A program made the position numbers and the translations under genes. Shown piece after piece: positions 34,194-42,253 of a DNA stretch of 42,253 bases. The DNA lies in assembly GCA_949289145.1 (NCBI GenBank), contig CASEML010000068.1, positions 1 to 42,253 of the forward strand, given 5' to 3'. Under the pieces are notes generated by a model. It was not told the DNA's origin and made no database searches. It worked only from the letters and a program-made list of their open reading frames with translations. How positions within the stretch are numbered: the first letter of the stretch is position 1; every line of letters begins with the position of its first letter. The DNA is from an uncultured Eubacteriales bacterium (GTDB lineage: Bacteria; Bacillota; Clostridia; Lachnospirales; Lachnospiraceae).

Positions 34194-35180
34194 ATGTTAG
34201 AAAATAAAGTGATTTTAATTACAGGCGGAACGGGTTCTTTTGGAAATCATTTTGTGGATTATGTGTTAAAGCATGATAGACCAAAAAAGATTATTATTTA
34301 TTCCCGGGATGAATTTAAACAGTTTCAGATGGCAAATAAGTATAAAGCATATGCAGACGTTTTAAGATTTTTTATTGGAGACGTAAGGGATGAACAGCGT
34401 TTTCGCAGAGCATTAAACGGTGTAGATTACGTGATTCACGCAGCTGCCATGAAGCAGGTTCCTGCCTGTGAATACAATCCAATGGAAGCCATTAAGACCA
34501 ATATTGACGGAGCCACCAATATTATTAACGCAGTATTGGATAGTCCATCGGTAACAAAAGTAGTGGCACTTTCCACAGATAAGGCAGTAAATCCCATTAA
34601 TTTATATGGTGGTACTAAACTGGTTTCTGACAAACTCTTTGTGGCAGCCAATGCTTATTCCGGAACCAGAGATTTACGTTTTTCTATTGTACGTTATGGG
34701 AATGTTGCTGGAAGCCGCGGCTCTGTTATACCGTTTTTCCGTGGGATTTTAGAGCAGGGAAAGAAAGAACTTCCGATTACCGATTATCAGATGACACGTT
34801 TCTGGATCAGTCTGGAAGAAGGTGTAAAATTGGTATTAAAGGCTTTAGAGGAAGCAAGAGGAGGAGAAACTTTTATTTCTAAAATTCCATCTTTTAAGAT
34901 TATAGATTTAGCGAAAGCAATGTGTGAGGATTGCAAAATGCCGGAAGTAGGAATCAGAGAGGGAGAAAAGCTGCATGAAATTATGATTACCACGGAAGAT
35001 TCTTTGAAAACGTATGAATATGATAAACATTACATTGTATATCCACACTATACATGGTGGGAAGAAAATAGAATTATACCAGGCGGCAAGAAAGTAGAGC
35101 AGGGATTTTCTTATAGTTCAGATAATAATACAGAGTGGCTTAGTGTAGAGGACTTAAGGGAATTATTGAAAACAGTATAG
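34194..35180 (+). CDS. pseB: UDP-GlcNAc 4,6-dehydratase-like, PseB family (328 aa)
   Basis: Extended SDR enzyme that makes a UDP-4-keto-6-deoxy sugar, the first step of pseudaminic acid and some other flagellar sugars. TGGTGSFG (11-18) binds NADP; catalytic features are STDKAV (Asp-Lys) and LYGGTKLVSDK (Tyr-x3-Lys). RFWISLEEGVKLVLKALEEA and KLHEIMITTED agree with the PseB/FlaA1 group. The following genes of the pseudaminic pathway (PseC, PseH, PseG, PseI, PseF) are not in the window, so the final sugar is not known. Confidence 0.9.
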   Translation: MLENKVILITGGTGSFGNHFVDYVLKHDRPKKIIIYSRDEFKQFQMANKYKAYADVLRFFIGDVRDEQRFRRALNGVDYVIHAAAMKQVPACEYNPMEAIKTNIDGATNIINAVLDSPSVTKVVALSTDKAVNPINLYGGTKLVSDKLFVAANAYSGTRDLRFSIVRYGNVAGSRGSVIPFFRGILEQGKKELPITDYQMTRFWISLEEGVKLVLKALEEARGGETFISKIPSFKIIDLAKAMCEDCKMPEVGIREGEKLHEIMITTEDSLKTYEYDKHYIVYPHYTWWEENRIIPGGKKVEQGFSYSSDNNTEWLSVEDLRELLKTV

Positions 35181-35198
35181 ATATGATAGGGAGAGTAT

Positions 35199-36377
35199 AT
35201 GAGAATTCTATTTTACCGCTATAACAGTATTTGTGAGCCGGACATGATAGAAGCTATGAAAAGCTTAGGCAATGAAATAGTAGAAATCAGGGAAGAAATG
35301 GAGAATAAAAACTTTACATTACAAGAGTGTGTGGCTCTTGTGGGAAAAACACTACTGGAAAGCCAGTATGATATGGTTTTCAGCGTGAATTTTTACCCTG
35401 CACTTTCTGAAGTGTGTCAGATATGTAAAATACGGTATGTAAGCTGGATTGTGGATTGTCCGGTGCTGGAATTATATTCTTATGCCATAAGAAATGAATG
35501 GAATCGCATTTTTATATTTGATTATGCTCTCTATTTGGACTTTGTAAAGGAAAATCCGGATGGTATCTTTTATCTTCCTCTGGCGGCTAATGTTCAAAAC
35601 AGTGACCGGGCAAGAAGTTTGATAAGGGAATCTGAACGAAATAACTACGCAGGCGATATCACATTTATCGGATCCCTGTATACAGAAAAATCTCCCTTTC
35701 GAAAAATAGAAAGATTGCCGGAGTACTTAAAGGGATATTTTAATGGGATTATAGAGGCTCAATTAAAAGTATACGGCTATTTTTTTATAGAAGAACTGTT
35801 GAACGACGATATGATAGAAGCTTTTAAAAAACAGGTGCCGCAATTTTATCAGTTTCCGGAAAAGGCTATTCATAATGATAAGGCGGTGACAGCCCATTCC
35901 TATTTAGGGATGGAAGTAACAGCCAGAGAGCGGTTCAATTTGCTTTCAGCATTATCGAAAAAATTCTCTCTTCAGATTTATACTTATAGTGATACCAGTG
36001 AGATTCCTGAGGCACAAAACCGGGGAGGCGCAGAATCTAAGCTTCAGATGCCTCAGATATTTGCCTTAAGTAAAATTAATTTAAATATTACTGCACGTCC
36101 AATCAGGACAGGACTTCCCCAAAGAATATGGGATGTAATCGGAGCTGGAGGATTTTTGTTGACCAATTATCAAAGCGAACTAGAAAACTATTTTGAAATA
36201 GGAAAAGAAATCGATGTATTTGGAAGTGAACAGGAGCTGCTGGAAAAAACGGCTTACTATTTAAGTCATGAAAAAGAAAGAGCAGACATGTCAAATAAAG
36301 CATATGAAAAGGTCAAGGCATATCATACTTATACTCAGCGCATGCAGCAATTACTTCAGATGGCTTGGGAAAGATAG
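35199..36377 (+). CDS. Glycosyltransferase, CgeB/DUF3880 type (392 aa)
   Basis: Cytoplasmic GT-B glycosyltransferase. The N-terminal domain (about 1-130, MRILFYRYNSICEPDMIEAM) resembles DUF3880, and the C-terminal domain (about 270-385: ALSKINLNITARPIRTGLPQ, DVIGAGGFLLTNYQSELENY, YHTYTQRMQQLL) is the Glyco_trans_1-like half found in spore-maturation CgeB proteins. SD GGGAGAG precedes the ATG. It sits in the flagellin modification island and likely builds the glycan or attaches it. Donor and acceptor are unknown. Confidence 0.8.
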   Translation: MRILFYRYNSICEPDMIEAMKSLGNEIVEIREEMENKNFTLQECVALVGKTLLESQYDMVFSVNFYPALSEVCQICKIRYVSWIVDCPVLELYSYAIRNEWNRIFIFDYALYLDFVKENPDGIFYLPLAANVQNSDRARSLIRESERNNYAGDITFIGSLYTEKSPFRKIERLPEYLKGYFNGIIEAQLKVYGYFFIEELLNDDMIEAFKKQVPQFYQFPEKAIHNDKAVTAHSYLGMEVTARERFNLLSALSKKFSLQIYTYSDTSEIPEAQNRGGAESKLQMPQIFALSKINLNITARPIRTGLPQRIWDVIGAGGFLLTNYQSELENYFEIGKEIDVFGSEQELLEKTAYYLSHEKERADMSNKAYEKVKAYHTYTQRMQQLLQMAWER

Positions 36378-36388
36378 GGGAGAAGGAT

Positions 36389-37402
36389 ATGACAGAACAG
36401 GAAGTTCTACAGATAAAAGCATTAGAAGAACGTCTGGCACAATGTGAGCAAGTAAATAACGTCTTGCTTCGTGCCCACCAACAGTTGTTGGAATACACCA
36501 AAGGGTTAGAACGGGATTTACAATTACTAAACCGGAATATGAAATATGAAATCCTGGACAAGCGGAATCAGGAAACCATATCCTATCCAATAATTCACAG
36601 TTCAGAAGAAGCTATAGAAGAAATTTTGCAGAACAGAAAATCTTTAGTTCGTTTTGGAGATGGTGAGTTTGCTGCTATGGAAGGACAGACTAGAGCTAAA
36701 TTTCAGACAGAAGTTGACCAGAAGTTGGCCGGGCGATTATATCAAGTGCTGCGAAATCAGGAGGAAGGTGTAATTACTGCCATTGCAGATAATTACGGGA
36801 ATTTAGACAAATATACCGTCAACAGCCAAAGGGAAATTCGGGCATATATGGCGCCGGAGGTACGGGAAAGCCATATGAGGCTTCTGCTGCCGGGAAAAGT
36901 ATATTATAATGCATATTTATCCAGACCTTATGCCATGTACGCAGATAAAGATCAGGATAAATTAAGACAAAAATTTTCACGCCTTCGCTGTCTTTGGGAA
37001 AAAAGAGATTGTGTTTTTTTGGAAGGTGAAAAGACCAGAATGGGAGTAGGAAATGATTTGTTTGAAAATGCTAATTCCATTGTAAGAATTCTGGCTCCTG
37101 CTGAAAATGCTTTTCACGCATATGAGGCGTTATTTGCTGCTGCAAAGCAATGTAAAAAAGATGTATTGTTTTTGCTTGCTTTGGGACCGGCAGCTACAGT
37201 ACTTGCTTACGATTTGGCGATGGAAGGTTATCAGGCATTGGATATCGGACATTTGGATCTAGAGTATGAGTGGTATCTTAAAGGTCAGGGAGGAAGGACA
37301 GAAGTACCTTATAAGTATAACAATGAATACCCTGGCGGGGAGCAGGTAGAAGATATTGAAGATTCTGAATATGAAAGACAGATTATTGCAAGATGCCTGT
37401 AA
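36389..37402 (+). CDS. GT-D type glycosyltransferase, DUF1792 family (337 aa)
   Basis: N-terminal coiled coil (about 5-50, LQIKALEERLAQCEQVNNVL) followed by a DUF1792 domain (about 65-335): SLVRFGDGEFAAMEGQ, VYYNAYLSRPYAMYAD, VFLEGEKTRMGVGNDLFENA, LLALGPAATVLAYDLAMEGY and QALDIGHLDLEYEWYLKG. This family acts as the third glycosyltransferase in streptococcal serine-rich adhesin glycosylation. The ATG at 36389 follows GGGGAGAAGG; an in-frame TTG at 36365 inside the previous gene is rejected. Probably extends the flagellin glycan. Confidence 0.85.
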   Translation: MTEQEVLQIKALEERLAQCEQVNNVLLRAHQQLLEYTKGLERDLQLLNRNMKYEILDKRNQETISYPIIHSSEEAIEEILQNRKSLVRFGDGEFAAMEGQTRAKFQTEVDQKLAGRLYQVLRNQEEGVITAIADNYGNLDKYTVNSQREIRAYMAPEVRESHMRLLLPGKVYYNAYLSRPYAMYADKDQDKLRQKFSRLRCLWEKRDCVFLEGEKTRMGVGNDLFENANSIVRILAPAENAFHAYEALFAAAKQCKKDVLFLLALGPAATVLAYDLAMEGYQALDIGHLDLEYEWYLKGQGGRTEVPYKYNNEYPGGEQVEDIEDSEYERQIIARCL

Positions 37403-37428
37403 TTCTGCAATAGAGTAAGAGGTGTGCT

Positions 37429-39063
37429 ATGAACAAGACAGAGAATAGATTTCAGCTGTTGAAGGATACCATGGAGCGGATAAATGCCGGAATCCGGTAT
37501 GCCAGAAAGCAGGATTATTATCAATTTTCTATGGAAGAAAAAAAGATATTGGAACAGATAGAGGAAATACTGCTCTTATGTGATAGTTTAGGGCTAAAAG
37601 ATGTCATACAGGATATGCAGCAGGCATTCATACAGATTATGGGCGCAAAAGAAGCACAGGACTATATTCTTACGGCAGATTACTATGAACTTCTTCTTTT
37701 ACCCCTATTAAATTCGATATTAGAATTTAGCCGACAGTGGGAAACGGAAGAAGACTATTGGCAGTTAAATTGTCAGAGTTTAGAAAAACGGTATCCGAAT
37801 TTATATAGAAAGCTTTCTGTTTTGAGTACAGAAGAAATATTGGCACAGGACAAGTATCAGTTGGAGGATACTATGAGCGGTCATAAAACTCTGTTGGTTC
37901 AGGGGGCAAATAAAAGAGTATATTTTCACAGCAATAACAATCCTAAAGAGGAAGCAAGGCAGTTGGCAGAGGCAGTGTATGATCGGTGCAATACCGTTTA
38001 TCATGTTTTGGGTCTTGGGCTTGGTTATCTTCCGGAGGCATTATTGTCTATGGATACCTCCAGTAGTTTTGTGGTTTATGAAGGTGATTTAAATATCATA
38101 AAGCTGATGTGCGGCTGCAGGGATTGCACAACGTTGCTGGAAAGTAGAAGGGTAGAGTTGATATATGATAAAGATTATCAGATATTTTTGTCTCATTTAC
38201 AGGAAGGTCATATAGTGTTCCATGAACCTTCCCTGCACAACATCACAAATAAAGAGCAGTTTATTAAATTTTATGACTACTTTATAACAATACAGTCGGG
38301 AATTAATCAGAGAAAAAGGATGCAGGAAAATTTTACCTGCAATCTTCTTCATAAAGATGAATCAGTGGAAGTTTTAAAAAAAGAAATGGAGGGAAAAGAA
38401 GTATATCTGGTTGCCGGAGGTCCTTCTTTAGATAAAACACTAGAGTCATTAAAAAGCAGGCCGGAAGATGCAAAAATAGTATGCGTGGGTACTTCTGTTA
38501 GGAAACTAAAGGCAGCGGGAATTTTTTCAGATTATATGGTAGTGACAGATCCTATGCCATGGATGGCGGAGCAGATAGAAGCTGGCGAAGATATACCATT
38601 GTGGTATTTGTCTACTGCGTTTTATGAAGTAAGAAATCGTGTAAAAAAAGGTTATCTTATTCTGCAGAAAGGATATGCACCGGCAGAAGAAAAAGCCCAC
38701 AAGAACGGCTGGCATCTTTATGGTACGGGTGGTTCTGTCACCACAACAGCATTAGATATCCTGCTATCTATGAACTGTACACAAATTATCTGCATGGGGA
38801 TGGATATGGCTTATACGGAAAGTAAATCTCATGCAGATGGGACTGCAATGGCAAGAAACATAGGAGAGGAACACAATAAAAATTTGATTCCTGTGAAAGG
38901 TGTAAAAGGTGATACGCTGTATGCTCCTAAAAATCTTACCTTATATCGAAAATGGATTGAAAATCGCGTAAGGAAAGAAGAAGTATTATTAACTAATGTA
39001 TCTGATGGGGCGTACATTAGTGGAATGGATAATATTTCAACAGACAACTGGAACAAAAAATAG
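37429..39063 (+). CDS. Second Maf-like DUF115/MptE-like protein (544 aa)
   Basis: Another member of the flagellin-modification Maf group. The DUF115 core (about 315-480) shows EVYLVAGGPSLDKTLESL, VCVGTSVRKLKAAGIFSDYM, VVTDPMPWMAEQI and IICMGMDMAYTESKSHADG. The N-terminal half (1-310) is different from the first copy and contains a Rossmann-like strand (YHVLGLGLGYLPEALL). Two unlike Maf genes suggest two sugar substrates or two flagellin sites. SD AAGAGGTG precedes the ATG. Confidence 0.82.
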   Translation: MNKTENRFQLLKDTMERINAGIRYARKQDYYQFSMEEKKILEQIEEILLLCDSLGLKDVIQDMQQAFIQIMGAKEAQDYILTADYYELLLLPLLNSILEFSRQWETEEDYWQLNCQSLEKRYPNLYRKLSVLSTEEILAQDKYQLEDTMSGHKTLLVQGANKRVYFHSNNNPKEEARQLAEAVYDRCNTVYHVLGLGLGYLPEALLSMDTSSSFVVYEGDLNIIKLMCGCRDCTTLLESRRVELIYDKDYQIFLSHLQEGHIVFHEPSLHNITNKEQFIKFYDYFITIQSGINQRKRMQENFTCNLLHKDESVEVLKKEMEGKEVYLVAGGPSLDKTLESLKSRPEDAKIVCVGTSVRKLKAAGIFSDYMVVTDPMPWMAEQIEAGEDIPLWYLSTAFYEVRNRVKKGYLILQKGYAPAEEKAHKNGWHLYGTGGSVTTTALDILLSMNCTQIICMGMDMAYTESKSHADGTAMARNIGEEHNKNLIPVKGVKGDTLYAPKNLTLYRKWIENRVRKEEVLLTNVSDGAYISGMDNISTDNWNKK

Positions 39064-39075
39064 GGAGGGGAGTTT

Positions 39076-39882
39076 ATGAAGGAGTTAGTTAGCGTGATCA
39101 TACCGACTTATAATCGAGGTTATATACTAGAAAAAGCGATTGCAAGTGTACAGAATCAGACGTATTCGGAAATAGAGATTCTGGTAGTGGATGATGGCTC
39201 CACTGACAATACAGAACATATTGTTTCGCAAATTTCAGACAGCCGTATCCGGTATATAAAGAATCCGAAAAATTGCGGCGTATCTCACACAAGAAATCTG
39301 GGGATTGCAGCAGCAAAGGGAAAATATGTTGCATTTCAGGACAGCGATGATATATGGAAGCACGATAAGCTTGAAAAACAAATGGAATGCATTGGACAAG
39401 AGGATTACGGAATGGTTTATTGTGCTTTCGAGAGAGAGTTTCAGGATGGAAGCGCAGTCTATTATCCGCCTAAAGAGATGCCCATGGAAGAAAAACAGGG
39501 AAATATATTCCAGTCACTGTTAAGAAGAAATTTAATCAGCACTCAGACAATGCTGATTCCCAAAGAAGTATTGAGTGAGACAGGTTATTTTAACGAAGGT
39601 ATGAGTAATTTAGAAGACTATGAGCTGGCACTTCGGATTGCCAAAAATCATAAAATCGGTATGGTGGATGAAGCTTTGGTTTATCTACATACTCTGCCGG
39701 ACGGTATTAACCAAAATCAGGTGCAGTCACTGGTGAATATTACATATATTTATTTGCGCAATAAAGATGCGATGAAAAAGTATGGAATGTATGAAGGAAT
39801 GATGGCAGGAATCAGGGAGAAAGCCAAGGAATTGGGAATAGAAGAAATCATAGAAACCATGATGAAACAAAATTACAGATGA
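39076..39882 (+). CDS. GT2 family glycosyltransferase (268 aa)
   Basis: Soluble GT-A enzyme. The N-terminal ELVSVIIPTYNRGYILEKAI, VVDDGSTDNTE and the metal-binding FQDSDDIWK are typical of family 2. No membrane segment follows the catalytic domain. GGGAGGGGAG precedes the ATG, 12 bp after the second Maf gene, so one operon. Substrate unknown; island context implies flagellin glycan assembly. Confidence 0.92.
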   Translation: MKELVSVIIPTYNRGYILEKAIASVQNQTYSEIEILVVDDGSTDNTEHIVSQISDSRIRYIKNPKNCGVSHTRNLGIAAAKGKYVAFQDSDDIWKHDKLEKQMECIGQEDYGMVYCAFEREFQDGSAVYYPPKEMPMEEKQGNIFQSLLRRNLISTQTMLIPKEVLSETGYFNEGMSNLEDYELALRIAKNHKIGMVDEALVYLHTLPDGINQNQVQSLVNITYIYLRNKDAMKKYGMYEGMMAGIREKAKELGIEEIIETMMKQNYR

Positions 39883-39929
39883 GGAATGGTTAAACTATAG
39901 AAATTACAGCAAGGGGCGGAGAAGAAACG

Positions 39930-41069
39930 ATGAAATATTTAATGATGGATTGGTTTGGAAAATTTAAGTGTATTGGTGGGACATGTCCGGCCACCTGCTG
40001 TGGCGGCTGGAGAATTGCAATAGATGACAAGACCAGAGAAAAATACAATGAATTGAAAGAAGCCGGAGATGAACTGTTTTCGGGGTATTCCTGTGATGAA
40101 GGCGGTAATATACAGTTACTTGGCGAGAAATGTCCTTTCTTAACAGAAGATGGCTGGTGTAATATTGTAAATAAATATGGCGAAGAAATGCTGTGCAACA
40201 CATGTAAAATATATCCGAGAGTAAGTAATGTTTACGGGGATGTAAATGAGTGTACGGTTAAGATTTCCTGCCCTGTGGTTGCAGAGTATTTACTGTCGGA
40301 GGAAGAGATTGCATTTATATATGCAGAAGATGACAAGGAAGAACAAAAAGAGTGTGATTATGTTATTTATGACGGATACTCCCATGCAAGATGTTATCTT
40401 GTAGATTTGCTGCAGGAACATAGGCAGTATCCTCTTACAGGAAGATTGTTTCTTATGCTAGATCTGAATTATAAATTGGAGCAGTTATATAAAGGGGGAC
40501 AGTTTACTTTGGAAAAGGTAGACACTTTGCTTGCCCTGTTTGGTGATGCCCAGTATTTGGAGGGAGTATGCAGCCAGGTACAGGAATTGAATAAAAATCT
40601 AGAAATAAAAAGAAAAAGTGTTATTGAATTGTTCCAAGTACTTTTCAGGGGTGATGCTATGCTGGCAGATAGAAAAATGGACAGTGAATTAAGGATGTAT
40701 TTACAGTGCATTGAGAGAAAACCAGAAATTTTTTATAGAGATTATGGAGCGTTTTCAAAATTCTGTGGGGAGCATGAAAGGGTATATGAAAATTACTTTA
40801 TATATCAATATTTTATTCATATTATACCAAATCACAATAAGGTGCTGACTTGGAGAATGGCAGTGGTAGAACTCTGCTATATTCAGTTAATGGCAATGAT
40901 AACATGGAAAAAGGAAAAGAAGCTAGACACGATACAGTATCGTGATATTATTGTTTCTGTAGCAAAGCGTCTGGAACATAGTGATAAGAAAAATGAACAG
41001 AGAAATCGTTCTATAATTGAAAATGGTTTTGAGGATATTGCACCTTTGTGGATGTGCTTGTTAGTGTAG
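39930..41069 (+). CDS. fliB: FliB-like flagellin lysine-N-methylase (379 aa)
   Basis: Methylates surface lysines on flagellin in Salmonella; homologues occur in Clostridia. The N-terminus FGKFKCIGGTCPATCCGGWRI and later CPFLTEDGWCNIVNKYG, MLCNTCKIYPR give the conserved cysteine cluster of the family, thought to hold an iron-sulfur centre. Length matches FliB. Flagellin at 30958 is the natural substrate. Ribosome site is weak (GGGGCGGAGAAG). The following GT2 gene starts 11 bp after its stop. Confidence 0.9.
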   Translation: MKYLMMDWFGKFKCIGGTCPATCCGGWRIAIDDKTREKYNELKEAGDELFSGYSCDEGGNIQLLGEKCPFLTEDGWCNIVNKYGEEMLCNTCKIYPRVSNVYGDVNECTVKISCPVVAEYLLSEEEIAFIYAEDDKEEQKECDYVIYDGYSHARCYLVDLLQEHRQYPLTGRLFLMLDLNYKLEQLYKGGQFTLEKVDTLLALFGDAQYLEGVCSQVQELNKNLEIKRKSVIELFQVLFRGDAMLADRKMDSELRMYLQCIERKPEIFYRDYGAFSKFCGEHERVYENYFIYQYFIHIIPNHNKVLTWRMAVVELCYIQLMAMITWKKEKKLDTIQYRDIIVSVAKRLEHSDKKNEQRNRSIIENGFEDIAPLWMCLLV

Positions 41070-41080
41070 GAGGGTTAAAA

Positions 41081-42115
41081 TTGCAAAAAATATCAGTAAT
41101 TATACCATGTTTTAACGTGGAATCTTATATAGACCGGTGTTTAGAGAGTGTAATGAATCAGACCCTTGGAGTGGAACGGCTGGAAGTTATCCTTGTAAAT
41201 GATGCCTCTACGGATAACACATTGGAGAAATTGTACCAGTGGGAGAAAAGATTTCCGGAAAATATTATGGTCATTACCTATGAACAAAACATAAGACAGG
41301 GCGGAGCAAGAAACATAGGTCTTCAATATGCGACAGGGGAATATATTGGATTTGTGGATGCGGATGATTGGATCGCAGAGGACATGTATCAGGAACTGTA
41401 TGAGAGAATATGCACGGGTAACTATGATGTGGTAAAATGTAAGTTTATACGGGAGCATTTTAAGAATGAGCTGCCTTTGAATGAGGAAGAACGACAGGAT
41501 GCAGAGTATCACTTTATTCCTAAAAAAGGCATTTGTTACGGACAGGTATCTGCCTGTGGAAATTGTGGAGAATATGGATCTATCTGCACAGGGCTTTACA
41601 GAAAAGAATTATGGAAGGACCATGATTTTCAATTTCCTGAAGGAATCGCCTATGAGGACAACTATTGGGAGAGTATTCTGAAACTGTATATAAAGAGCAT
41701 TTATATCATAGATAAAGTGATGTATCATTATTTTGTAAATCCGCTATCTACAGTGATGGAGGAAAATGCGGTCCACCATCTAGAACGGCTGGAAATAGAG
41801 TTAATGAAAGTAGAAGAATTAAAGGTTAGAGGTGCCTTCGAATTTTATTCTAATGAAATTGAATGGGAATTTATACAGAAATTCTATTTAAATACATGGT
41901 ATATTATCTTTACAAGGTTTTCTTATGTACCGGATATTTTTGGGGAAATGAAAAAGCAGATTGTCCAATTGTTTCCTCAATATAGAAAAAATCCTTATCT
42001 GACGCAGGCAAATCCAAGAGAGCAGCAATTATTAAGACTACTGGAAATGGAGCATAACTTTAGTGTGGAAGAGTTAGAAAGAATAAAGAAACTGTATCTG
42101 GCAAGTATGGGATAA
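41081..42115 (+). CDS. GT2 family glycosyltransferase with C-terminal extension (344 aa)
   Basis: GT-A glycosyltransferase. ISVIIPCFNVESYIDRCLES, LVNDASTDNTL and GFVDADDWIAEDMY are the family 2 motifs; residues about 225-344 form an acidic helical extension. The chosen start is TTG at 41081 because AGGAGGG sits 6 bases before it; an ATG at 41048 is in frame but overlaps fliB and has no ribosome site. It is the last gene of the island. Acceptor unknown. Confidence 0.85.
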   Translation: MQKISVIIPCFNVESYIDRCLESVMNQTLGVERLEVILVNDASTDNTLEKLYQWEKRFPENIMVITYEQNIRQGGARNIGLQYATGEYIGFVDADDWIAEDMYQELYERICTGNYDVVKCKFIREHFKNELPLNEEERQDAEYHFIPKKGICYGQVSACGNCGEYGSICTGLYRKELWKDHDFQFPEGIAYEDNYWESILKLYIKSIYIIDKVMYHYFVNPLSTVMEENAVHHLERLEIELMKVEELKVRGAFEFYSNEIEWEFIQKFYLNTWYIIFTRFSYVPDIFGEMKKQIVQLFPQYRKNPYLTQANPREQQLLRLLEMEHNFSVEELERIKKLYLASMG

Positions 42116-42160
42116 TAAGGAGCATTCCTGTAATTCAGAAATAATGCCAATTGAATAAAA

Positions 42161-42233
42161 GAAAACCTCGAAGTACAATTAAGGTGTTCATCTTGGCGGA
42201 TGAAAAAACACTTTAACAATACTGGAGGTTTTC
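42161..42233 (+). promoter_or_regulatory. Inverted repeat enclosing a ribosome site at the right edge
   Basis: GAAAACCTC (42161-42169) is complementary to GAGGTTTTC (42225-42233), which includes the GGAGG ahead of the next ATG. Inside, AAGGTGTTCATC pairs with GATGAA and AACACTTT (three extra bases). It could be a leader that hides the ribosome site, or the terminal structure of an insertion sequence. Confidence 0.45.
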
Positions 42234-42237
42234 AATA

Positions 42238-42253
42238 ATGAATTTAACACAGA
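42238..42253 (+). CDS. Start of a gene cut by the window edge
   Basis: ATG at 42238, nine bases after GGAGG, reading MNLTQ before the sequence ends. The protein cannot be identified. Confidence 0.45.

Overview
The window reads as a low-GC Gram-positive anaerobe, most likely a motile Lachnospiraceae-type Clostridium (Roseburia/Agathobacter-like). Reasons: AT-rich sequence, strong GGAGG ribosome sites, two tandem FlgK paralogues, a short flagellin, a FliW-CsrA pair, sigma-28 promoters and a FliB-type flagellin methylase. The genus is inference; no rRNA or other marker is present.

Region 1 (1-6842) is accessory. Two strong hairpins at the left edge are followed by a compact control region: a dyad plus two 12-bp direct repeats exactly 21 bp apart. 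Behind it lies a four-gene cassette: agrD-like autoinducer peptide, agrB-like processing protease, a 1174-residue Sec-secreted protein (calcium-binding TSP3 repeats, VWA domain, pre-toxin region, C-terminal nuclease-like domain), and a probable immunity protein. This looks like a quorum-sensing-linked polymorphic toxin, and it is the most interesting system here. A terminator and about 1.2 kb of debris follow, including a broken LysR regulator (minus strand) and a broken methyl-accepting chemotaxis protein.

Region 2 (6843-13383) holds an ABC-2 exporter (ATPase, two permeases) co-oriented with its own NarL-type two-component system, then an SDR oxidoreductase and an alpha/beta hydrolase. Region 3 (13455-17875, minus strand) holds a small membrane protein, pyruvate kinase and a Na/phosphate symporter with PhoU-like tail in one operon, an unknown membrane-anchored protein, and a GlcG/HbpS-type protein. 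An NCS2 purine permease (plus strand) follows.

Region 4 (19696-32231) is the late flagellar locus: flgM, flgN, two flgK, flgL, fliW, csrA, flaG, fliD, fliS, a FliT-like small protein, flagellin and a small unknown gene. Two sigma-28 promoters are visible (before flgM and before flagellin), and FlgM is the antagonist of that sigma factor. The flagellin leader carries a 14-bp stem-loop and a hairpin with AGGGAA in its loop 20 nt from the Shine-Dalgarno, as expected for CsrA repression relieved by FliW. The fliW Shine-Dalgarno is itself paired in a small hairpin.

Region 5 (32357-42115) is a flagellin-modification island: two Maf/DUF115 proteins, a PseB-like sugar-nucleotide dehydratase, four glycosyltransferases of three types, and a FliB-like lysine methylase. 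It suggests a flagellin that is both glycosylated and N-methylated. The right edge enters another gene whose Shine-Dalgarno is enclosed in an inverted repeat.
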